From: Tibeticola sediminis
Lineage (GTDB): Bacteria; Pseudomonadota; Gammaproteobacteria; Burkholderiales; Burkholderiaceae_C
Length of the DNA: 64,000 nucleotides
Direction: 5' to 3'
NCBI RefSeq assembly: GCF_003843835.1
Contig: NZ_RKQL01000001.1
Coordinates: 558,001 to 622,000 of the forward strand
Shown piece after piece: positions 54,083 to 61,045 of the stretch. Under the pieces are notes generated by a model. The model was not told the origin of the DNA. It was given only the letters and a program-made list of their open reading frames with translations, and made no database searches. Each line of letters starts with the position of its first letter. The stretch's first letter is position 1. The position numbers and the translations under genes were made by a program.

Positions 54083-54472
54083 ATGAACACGAGCCAATGG
54101 ACTCCGATTTGCCTGATTGACGACATCCCTGTGCTCGGCGCGCGCCGTGTCGCTCGCGAGAGGGGTCTCGATGTCGCCATCTTCCGCACCGGCCAAAACC
54201 AGGTGTTCGCCTTGCTCGATCGCTGCCCGCACAAAGGCGGCCCGCTGAGCCAGGGCATCGTCTTCGGCACCCACGTGGCCTGTCCGCTGCACAACTGGAC
54301 CATCGGCCTGTGCGACGGCCAGGCGGCGGCGCCGGACGAGGGTCGCACGCCCAAGTTCAGCGTGAAAGTCGAGAACGGTCAGGTGTATCTGGATGCACAC
54401 GAACTCGCGACACTGGCGACCGATCTCGAACGGCCAATCGCCGGCCCCGCCCGCAGAGCTGCCCAAGCCTGA
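54083..54472 (+). CDS. nirD: Assimilatory nitrite reductase small subunit (Rieske-type)
   Basis: Small subunit of the NAD(P)H nitrite reductase, 129 residues. Rieske-fold ligand-like motifs CPHKGGPL and CPLHNW are complete, so it may bind a [2Fe-2S] cluster, unlike the E. coli subunit, which lacks the ligands. The N-terminal WTPICLIDDIPVLGARRV is typical. It lies 13 bp after the PilJ-N protein gene and 4 bp before nasA. Confidence 0.92.
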   Translation: MNTSQWTPICLIDDIPVLGARRVARERGLDVAIFRTGQNQVFALLDRCPHKGGPLSQGIVFGTHVACPLHNWTIGLCDGQAAAPDEGRTPKFSVKVENGQVYLDAHELATLATDLERPIAGPARRAAQA

Positions 54473-54476
54473 GCCC

Positions 54477-57251
54477 ATGAAAGAAACCCGCTCCACCTGT
54501 CCATACTGCGGTGTGGGCTGCGGTGTGATCATTGAGTCCGACGGCACGCAGATCACTGGCGTGCGTGGCGATCCGGATCACCCGGCTAATTTCGGCAAGC
54601 TCTGCACCAAAGGCGCCACCCTGCACCTGACGGCAGCGCCCGGCATTGCGCGCCAGACCCGTTTGCTGCGCCCAATGCGGCGTCTACAGCGCGGGCTCGC
54701 TCCAGTGGCCGTCACTTGGGATGCAGCACTGGACCTGGCCGCCACGGAGATCGGCCGCATCGTCCGCACGCATGGCCCCGATGCGGTGGGCCTATATCTC
54801 AGCGGCCAGTTGCTCACGGAGGACTACTACATCTTCAACAAGCTCGCCAAAGGTCTGATCGGCACCAACAATGTCGACACCAATTCCCGGCTGTGCATGA
54901 GCAGCGCGGTGTCGGGCTACAAGCTCACCTTGGGCGCCGATGCGCCGCCCGCCTGCTACGACGATGTGAACCATGCGCAGTGCCTGTTCATCGTCGGCAG
55001 CAACGCGGCCTACGCGCACCCCATCCTGTTTCGCCGCATCGAGGCCGCGAAGCAGCAGAACCCCGCCATGAAAGTGATCGTGGTCGACCCGCGACGGACC
55101 GACACCGCCGAGTTGGCCGATCTCTACCTGCCGCTGCAGCCCGGAACCGACGTGATGCTGTTCCATGGACTTCTGCACATCATGTTGTGGGAGGGGTGGA
55201 CGGATGCGGCCTACATCGCAGCGCACACGAGCGGCTTCCATGAGCTCAAGGCGCTGGTGCGGGACTACACCCCGGAGCGGGTCGCGCAGATCTGCGGCTT
55301 GAAGCACGATGACCTGTTTCAAGCGGCCCAATGGTTCGCCACTTCGGCCGCGACGCTCAGCCTCTACTGCCAGGGCCTGAACCAGAGCAGCAGCGGCACC
55401 GCCAAGAACGCCACGCTGATCAATCTGCATCTGGCCACCGGTCAAATCGGCAGGCCCGGCGCCGGCCCGTTCAGCCTGACCGGCCAGCCCAATGCCATGG
55501 GCGGTCGCGAGGTCGGCGGCATGGCCAACCTGTTGTCCGCCCACCGTGACCTGGCCAACCCGGTGCACCGCGCGGAAGTGGCGGCGCTGTGGGGCGTGCC
55601 CGATGTGCCATCGAAGCCCGGCAAGACAGCGGTTGAAATGTTCCAGGCCGCGGCCGACGGGGAGATCAAAGCACTCTGGATCGTCTGCACCAACCCGGCG
55701 CAGTCCATGCCCGACCAGGCGCTGGTGCGCCGCGCCTTGCAGCGCGCCGAGTTCGTGGTGGTTCAGGAGGCGTATGCGACCGCAGCCACCTGCGACTTTG
55801 CCGACCTGCTGCTTGCGGCCACCACCTGGGGCGAAAAAGAGGGAACCGTCACCAACAGCGAGCGCCGCATCAGCCGGGCGCGCGCTGCGGTGCCCCCTTG
55901 CGGCGACGCACGGCACGACTGGCGCATCGCGGTGGATGTGGCGCGGCGGCTGGAGGGCCAGCTGCGCCCCGGCCAGCCCTCACTCTTCCCGTACGAAACC
56001 CCCGAATCCATCTGGAACGAGCACCGGGAATCCACCCGCGGCCGCGACCTCGACATCACGGGGCTGTCCTACGCCATGCTGGAGAGCGCCGGTCCACAGT
56101 TCTGGCCACTGCGTGAAGGGGAGCCCACGGGCAAGGCGAGGCTGTACGAGGATGGCGTTTTCCCGACTGCCGATGGCAAGGCACGCTTTGCCGCCCTGCC
56201 CTGGAAACCCTTGGCGGAGCCGCGCGAAGCGCGCTTCCCCTTCTCATTGACCACCGGCCGCCTGCGCGACCAGTGGCATGGCATGACACGCACCGGCACC
56301 TTGGGTCGCTTGTTCGGGCATGTCGCGGAGCCGGCCGTGCAACTCAACCCTCAGGATATGGAACGCCGCGGCCTCAAAGATGGTGACCTGGTATACGTCA
56401 CCAGCAAACGCGGCTCCATCGTCGTGCCGGTGCAGAGCTCGGCCGCACTACAGCCCACCCAGGCCTACATTGCGATGCATTGGGGGGCGGAGTACCTCAG
56501 CGGCCGCAACAACAAGGGAGAGCCCTTGGCCGGCGTCAATGCGCTCACCACGTCCGCACATTGCCCCACATCCAAGCAGCCCGAGCTCAAGCATGCGGCG
56601 GTCCAGATTCTCAAGGCTGAACTGCCGTGGAGCTTGCTGGGCATGGCCTGGCTGCCCGATGCTTCGGCGCTGACGGTCCTCGGCGAATTACGGGCACTCA
56701 TGCCTGACTTCGAATTTGCCGCCTGCGTGCCGTTCGGCCGGGATCGCAGCGGCGTCCTGCTGCGCGCGGCCGCCCATGAGCCGCCAGCTCCGGGGCTCAT
56801 CGAACGCATCGAAGGGCTGCTCGGTCTGCTCACCCCCGACACCTTGCGCTACGAAGACAAACGCCGGCAGCAGCGGCGCAGCGCACGGCTGGTTCGTTCC
56901 GGAGACGAATCGACCCTGCAGGCTTTTTTGCTGGCTGGCGACACCCGCGCCGAGGGCTGGATCAAGCCCTTGCTGCAGGACGCGCTGCCCGCCGGCCGCT
57001 ATGGCCGCCTGCTGTTGATGCCCGGTGCCGCGCCCCCAGTGACGGCGGTGGCGGCCAGCCCGCAGGTCTGTACCTGCTTCGATGTCCGCGAAGACGCCAT
57101 TCGCGCCGCATTGCTGCAATGCACGGGCAGCGAGCCGCATCGGTTGTCGGAATTGCAATCCAGGCTGAAGTGCGGCACGAATTGTGGATCGTGCCTACCC
57201 GAACTGCGTCGCTGGGTTCAGACCGTACCACCGATCCGCGTGGCGGCGTGA
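54477..57251 (+). CDS. nasA: Assimilatory nitrate reductase catalytic subunit
   Basis: Cytoplasmic molybdenum enzyme that reduces nitrate to nitrite; 924 residues. An N-terminal [4Fe-4S] site is formed by Cys8, Cys11, Cys15 (CPYCGVGC) and Cys43 (GKLCTKGA). The bis-MGD domains follow, with NSRLCMSSAVSGYK around the molybdenum ligand and TGQPNAMGGREVGG. A C-terminal BFD-like [2Fe-2S] segment (CTCFDVRED near 865, CGTNCGSC near 898) suggests electron entry from a ferredoxin or reductase, as in Klebsiella NasA. No signal peptide is present, as expected. The start is the ATG of MKETRSTC, 4 bp after nirD. Confidence 0.96.
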   Translation: MKETRSTCPYCGVGCGVIIESDGTQITGVRGDPDHPANFGKLCTKGATLHLTAAPGIARQTRLLRPMRRLQRGLAPVAVTWDAALDLAATEIGRIVRTHGPDAVGLYLSGQLLTEDYYIFNKLAKGLIGTNNVDTNSRLCMSSAVSGYKLTLGADAPPACYDDVNHAQCLFIVGSNAAYAHPILFRRIEAAKQQNPAMKVIVVDPRRTDTAELADLYLPLQPGTDVMLFHGLLHIMLWEGWTDAAYIAAHTSGFHELKALVRDYTPERVAQICGLKHDDLFQAAQWFATSAATLSLYCQGLNQSSSGTAKNATLINLHLATGQIGRPGAGPFSLTGQPNAMGGREVGGMANLLSAHRDLANPVHRAEVAALWGVPDVPSKPGKTAVEMFQAAADGEIKALWIVCTNPAQSMPDQALVRRALQRAEFVVVQEAYATAATCDFADLLLAATTWGEKEGTVTNSERRISRARAAVPPCGDARHDWRIAVDVARRLEGQLRPGQPSLFPYETPESIWNEHRESTRGRDLDITGLSYAMLESAGPQFWPLREGEPTGKARLYEDGVFPTADGKARFAALPWKPLAEPREARFPFSLTTGRLRDQWHGMTRTGTLGRLFGHVAEPAVQLNPQDMERRGLKDGDLVYVTSKRGSIVVPVQSSAALQPTQAYIAMHWGAEYLSGRNNKGEPLAGVNALTTSAHCPTSKQPELKHAAVQILKAELPWSLLGMAWLPDASALTVLGELRALMPDFEFAACVPFGRDRSGVLLRAAAHEPPAPGLIERIEGLLGLLTPDTLRYEDKRRQQRRSARLVRSGDESTLQAFLLAGDTRAEGWIKPLLQDALPAGRYGRLLLMPGAAPPVTAVAASPQVCTCFDVREDAIRAALLQCTGSEPHRLSELQSRLKCGTNCGSCLPELRRWVQTVPPIRVAA

Positions 57252-57276
57252 TGGGTGGTTTGCACATAACCAGAAG

Positions 57277-57296
57277 TTATTTCAGGTCCTGAATAA
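57277..57296. promoter_or_regulatory. AT-rich palindrome between nasA and ybiB
   Basis: TTATTTCAGG-T-CCTGAATAA is an inverted repeat with 9 matching pairs and a single bulge. It lies in the only sizeable gap (53 bp) in the distal part of the operon. It may be an operator or an RNA hairpin; there is no T-run after it. Confidence 0.4.
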
Positions 57297-57304
57297 TTGC
57301 CGTC

Positions 57305-58255
57305 ATGAGCATTGGTCGGTACATCAAGGAAATCGGTCGTGGCAAGGACGGCGCCCGGTCGCTCCAGCGCGAGCAGGCCGCGGACCTGTTCGGCCAAGTA
57401 CTGGACGGCGCCGTGACCGATCTGGAAATCGGCGCCTTCTGCCTGGCCATGCGCATCAAAGGCGAGACGCCGCAGGAGATGGCCGGCTTCCTGGACGCGA
57501 CGCACGAGCGCCTGCAGCGCTTGCCGGACAACGGCGTGACGACGGTAGTGCTGCCCAGCTACAACGGTGCCCGCAAGCTTCCGGTGCTCACCCCCTTGCT
57601 GGCCCTGCTGCTAGCCCGGTCGGGTGCGGCGGTGTTGGTCCACGGCACGGCCACCGAGGACAAACGTGTGACCAGCGAAGCCGTGTTCGATGCGCTGGGT
57701 CTACCGGCCCAAACATCGCTCGTTCCCGTGCCCTCCGGCCAGTGCGCGTATGTCCCCACCGAGTTGTTGCACCCTGGTCTCAAGCGTCTGCTGGACGTGC
57801 GCCGAGTCGTCGGGCTGCACAACTCGGCACACAGCCTGGTCAAGCTCCTGAATCCCTGCAAAGGCAGAGCCCTGATCGTCAGCTGCTACACCCACCCGGA
57901 ATACGCCGTATCCATGGCCGAAACGTTTGCATGGGTCGGCGCACACGCGCTGCTGCTGCGCGGCACCGAGGGCGAGCCGGTCGCCGATGCGCGCCGTACC
58001 CCACAAATGGAGGCCTTCCGCGAAGGTGCGCGCCATCTGTTAGAGCCGGCGCAACAAGGTTCACTCACCCGACTGCCCGATCTGCCCAAGGACATCTCGG
58101 CCGCAGCCACCGCGACCTACATCCGCGATGTGCTTGACGGTCGCCAGCCGGTGCCTGCCCCCATCGCGCTGCAGGTCGCACACATCCAGCGCGAGCTTGC
58201 GCGTCGCCCCTCCACCACCGAAACGAACCGCCCAGCCGCGGTCAGCACACCATGA
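57305..58255 (+). CDS. ybiB: YbiB/TrpD2-type DNA-binding protein
   Basis: 316-residue protein of the anthranilate phosphoribosyltransferase-like fold (TrpD2/YbiB). The N-terminal helical domain is ISIG-like RYIKEIGRGKDGARSLQREQ, followed by VTDLEIGAFCLAMRIKGETP. The substrate-binding motifs of true TrpD (GTGGD-type) are replaced, for example by LPSYNGARKLPVL. E. coli YbiB binds nucleic acid nonspecifically and is LexA-linked; its function in nitrate operons is unknown. It sits between nasA and cobA, with its stop overlapping the cobA start by 4 bp. Confidence 0.85.
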   Translation: MSIGRYIKEIGRGKDGARSLQREQAADLFGQVLDGAVTDLEIGAFCLAMRIKGETPQEMAGFLDATHERLQRLPDNGVTTVVLPSYNGARKLPVLTPLLALLLARSGAAVLVHGTATEDKRVTSEAVFDALGLPAQTSLVPVPSGQCAYVPTELLHPGLKRLLDVRRVVGLHNSAHSLVKLLNPCKGRALIVSCYTHPEYAVSMAETFAWVGAHALLLRGTEGEPVADARRTPQMEAFREGARHLLEPAQQGSLTRLPDLPKDISAAATATYIRDVLDGRQPVPAPIALQVAHIQRELARRPSTTETNRPAAVSTP

Positions 58256-59073
58256 GCATCACCGCCAACCCCATCGATTCGGGAACCCGGGCCCGCCCTG
58301 GCAGCGTGACCCTTGTCGGCGCCGGCCCCGGCGACCCGGAACTGCTGACCCTCAAAGCGGTCAAGGTCATTGCGGCGGCCAGCGTGCTGCTGGTCGATGA
58401 CCTGGTCAGCGATGGCATCCTGGCCCACGCATCGCCCGCCGCGCGCATCGTGTACGTGGGCAAGCGCGGCGGCTGCCGCAGCACGCCGCAAGCCTTCATC
58501 GAACGCCTGATGATCATGGCCGCGCGAGAGGGCGAAACCGTCGTGCGCCTCAAAGGTGGCGACCCGTTCATCTTCGGTCGGGGCGGCGAAGAGCTCGAAC
58601 ACCTGCGCGCCGCGGGCATCGAGGTGCATGTGGTCAATGGCATCACCTCGGGCCTCGCCGGCCTCAGTTCGCTCGGTGCCCCGCTCACGCACCGCGACCA
58701 TGCCCATGGCGTCGTCCTGATCACCGGCCACGCCAAGCCGGGCGACACAGGCCCCGACTGGCGACAGCTCGCCGCGACCGCCCGCGACGCCCGGCTCACC
58801 CTGGTCATCTACATGGGCGTGGCGAGTGCCGAGCGCATTCAGGCCGATCTGCTCAGCGGCCTTCCCGCTCGAACGCCCGTGGCCATCATCCAAGACGCAA
58901 GCCTGCCCACTCAACGCCATGCCATCTGCACCTTGCAAGCGCTGACCGAGACGCTCGCGCGGGAACGCCTCGCCAGCCCGGCGGTGATCGTCGTCGGCGA
59001 CGTGCTGCGCGGCATCGCAGCCGCCGCACAGCAGCCCCCGGCCGCCGGACTGCGGGACCTGCTGAGCGCCTGA
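58252..59073 (+). CDS. cobA: Uroporphyrinogen-III C-methyltransferase
   Basis: SAM-dependent methyltransferase making precorrin-2 for siroheme (and possibly cobalamin); 273 residues. The signature motifs are VTLVGAGPGDPELLTLKA, VRLKGGDPFIFGRGGEEL and GITSGLAGLSSLGAPLTHRD. As a stand-alone CobA-type enzyme it lacks the dehydrogenase/ferrochelatase part of CysG. Its place as the last gene of the nitrate operon matches the siroheme need of NirB. Confidence 0.95.
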   Translation: MSITANPIDSGTRARPGSVTLVGAGPGDPELLTLKAVKVIAAASVLLVDDLVSDGILAHASPAARIVYVGKRGGCRSTPQAFIERLMIMAAREGETVVRLKGGDPFIFGRGGEELEHLRAAGIEVHVVNGITSGLAGLSSLGAPLTHRDHAHGVVLITGHAKPGDTGPDWRQLAATARDARLTLVIYMGVASAERIQADLLSGLPARTPVAIIQDASLPTQRHAICTLQALTETLARERLASPAVIVVGDVLRGIAAAAQQPPAAGLRDLLSA

Positions 59074-59082
59074 GCGGCGGGA

Positions 59083-59433
59083 TCAGCCGACGCGGGCCAG
59101 CAAAGCCTCGAGCGTCGCCGCGCGGGCGAGCACGGGGCCGGCGTGGACGACGGCTCCCTCGCGCATCAGCAACAGCGTCGGGAAATTCTCGATGTCGAGC
59201 GCGTCGCACCAGTCGGCTTCATCTTCGATGTCGACCCAAACGAAGCGCAGTTCGGGATGCGCCGAGGCCTGCGTCTCGAACACCGGCCGCCAGTCCGCAC
59301 AGACATAACACCAGGCGGCGCAGAAGCAGGCCAGCAGCGCGGGCTCACCCGGGCCACCGCAGCCCAAGCGCTGCTGCAGAATCTCCGCCGCACCGCGCCA
59401 TGCGGCGTGGCCGACCTCAGATAAAGAACCCAT
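59083..59433 (-). CDS. Thioredoxin-like protein with CxxC motif
   Basis: 116-residue protein with a thioredoxin fold. The motif FCAAWCYVCADWRPVF carries a CYVC redox pair in the standard position, followed by FVWVDIEDEADWCDALDIEN and the cis-Pro segment FPTLLLMREG. There is no signal peptide, so it is likely cytoplasmic. It is convergent with cobA (9 bp between stops). Substrates are unknown. Confidence 0.85.
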   Translation of the reverse strand: MGSLSEVGHAAWRGAAEILQQRLGCGGPGEPALLACFCAAWCYVCADWRPVFETQASAHPELRFVWVDIEDEADWCDALDIENFPTLLLMREGAVVHAGPVLARAATLEALLARVG

Positions 59434-59493
59434 GGAATCTTCTCGGCGTGACAACTCGGCCGAGGGAAGCGCGGCCGCAAGCTGCACTGTAAA

Positions 59494-59653
59494 GCAACGC
59501 TGAACAAGTTCCCGTGATGGCGCGCGAGCGGCCGCGGGATGGGATGCGAGGCGCAAACCGAGGCAATAGCCGCAGCTATGGCGAGGATTTGCTTTCGACG
59601 CAGACCGCCCGCCGCTGGGATGCGCGACGCGCGAGGGACTTGTTCAGCGTTGC
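59494..59653. repeat. Dispersed repeat, copy B (MITE-like, 160 bp)
   Basis: The ends GCAACGCTGAACAAGTTCCC and GGGACTTGTTCAGCGTTGC are inverted repeats. The core hairpin is CAATAGC-CGCA-GCTATGG at 59564-59581. It is about 85% identical by eye to copy A. It fills half of the 325-bp gap between the divergent thioredoxin-like and efflux adaptor genes. I see no clear promoter in the rest of the gap. Confidence 0.85.
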
Positions 59654-59758
59654 CCTAACGCGTCGCCCCCGTTACGGGCATACTTTCGGCCTTCTGCACC
59701 GCACGAAGCCGCGCCCGGTATCGGCGGCTGCGCCGCCCCAAATCCACCCGTGTTCTCC

Positions 59759-61030
59759 ATGTTTTCGAGCCCTTCCCTCCCCTCGCGCTTGGCCCGGCTG
59801 GGTGCCCTGCTGACGCTCGGCGCTGCGGCGCTCTTGTCCGGGTGTGGCGGTGCCGAAAAACCGGGCCATGGGCCTGCAGCCCAAGGTCCGGGCGGCAAGC
59901 CCCCGCCCACGGTGGGCGTGCTGACGGTTCAGCCTGGTCCCGTCACGCTCGTGAATGAACTGCCCGGGCGGCTCGAGGCCACGCGTGTGGCGCAGGTACG
60001 TGCGCGGGTCGCCGGCATCGTGCTCAAGCGGCGTTTCGCCGAGGGCTCGTTGGTTCAAGCGGGGCAAGTCTTGTTCGAAATCGACCCCGCACCCTACACG
60101 GCGGCGCTCGCCAGTGCCGAAGCGACGCTCGCGCGCGCCGCGGCCAACGCCATGCAAGCCGACGCGCTGGTGGAGCGCTACCGGCCGCTGGCAGCAGCCC
60201 AGGCCATCAGTCAGCAAGAATGGACAGCCGCACAAGCCGCGCAAAAGCAAGCGGCGGCGGACATCGCCGCTGCACGGGCCGCGGTGCAGAGCGCGCGCAT
60301 CAACCTCGGCTACACGCGGGTGACGGCGCCGATCGCTGGGCGCACCGGTCGCGCGCAGGTGACCGAAGGCGCGCTGGTCGGCCAGGGCGACGCGACGCCG
60401 CTGGTGACCATCCAGCAAACCGACCCGATTTATGTGAACTTCACGCAATCGGCCGCCGAGGTGATGAAGCTGCGCCGGGCCTTCGACGCCGGGCAGCTCC
60501 AGCCGGCGCCCGGTGGGGCCGCGCGCGTGGCGCTGGTGCTCGAAGACGGCAGCGTTTACGCGAAGCCTGGGCGCTTGCTGTTTTCCGACCTCACCGTGGA
60601 CCCCGCAACCGGGCAGATCGGCTTGCGCGCCGAAGTTCCCAACCCCAAGGGCGAACTTCCGCCCGGCCTCTATGTGCGGGTGCGCATCGAGCAGGCCTTG
60701 GCGCCGAATGCGGTCCTCGTGCCCCAGCAGGCCGTCACGCGCTCCGCGCAGGGAGACACCGCGGTCGTGCTGGATGCCCAGGGGGTGCCGCAACCGCGGC
60801 GGCTGCGGATCGACGGCCAGCGGGAGGGGCGATGGATCGTGGTCGATGGGCTGGCAGCCGGGGACCGCGTCGTGGTCGAAGGGCTGCAAAAACTCGCCAT
60901 GCTGCCGCCGGGCACGCCCGTCAAAGCCGTGCCCTGGGCGCCGCAAGCGCCGGGAGCGGCTGCGGCAGCAGCATCTGGCGCGAGCGCAGCTTCGCCCGCT
61001 GCATCCGCTGCCGTGGGCAAGACCCACTGA
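59759..61030 (+). CDS. RND efflux periplasmic adaptor (membrane fusion) lipoprotein
   Basis: Membrane fusion protein of an AcrA/MexA-type tripartite pump, about 423 residues. A lipobox LLSGC at about residue 26 predicts lipid anchoring. The biotinyl-lipoyl halves (RARVAGIVLKRRFAEGSLVQ and NLGYTRVTAPIAGRTGR) bracket an alpha-helical hairpin rich in Ala and Gln. The C-terminal barrel includes DPIYVNFTQSAAEV. The tail is Ala/Ser-rich. The ATG is used; an in-frame GTG lies 9 bp upstream. It is 15 bp before the RND permease gene. Confidence 0.93.
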   Translation: MFSSPSLPSRLARLGALLTLGAAALLSGCGGAEKPGHGPAAQGPGGKPPPTVGVLTVQPGPVTLVNELPGRLEATRVAQVRARVAGIVLKRRFAEGSLVQAGQVLFEIDPAPYTAALASAEATLARAAANAMQADALVERYRPLAAAQAISQQEWTAAQAAQKQAAADIAAARAAVQSARINLGYTRVTAPIAGRTGRAQVTEGALVGQGDATPLVTIQQTDPIYVNFTQSAAEVMKLRRAFDAGQLQPAPGGAARVALVLEDGSVYAKPGRLLFSDLTVDPATGQIGLRAEVPNPKGELPPGLYVRVRIEQALAPNAVLVPQQAVTRSAQGDTAVVLDAQGVPQPRRLRIDGQREGRWIVVDGLAAGDRVVVEGLQKLAMLPPGTPVKAVPWAPQAPGAAAAAASGASAASPAASAAVGKTH

Positions 61031-61045
61031 CGGCAGGGGACAGCG

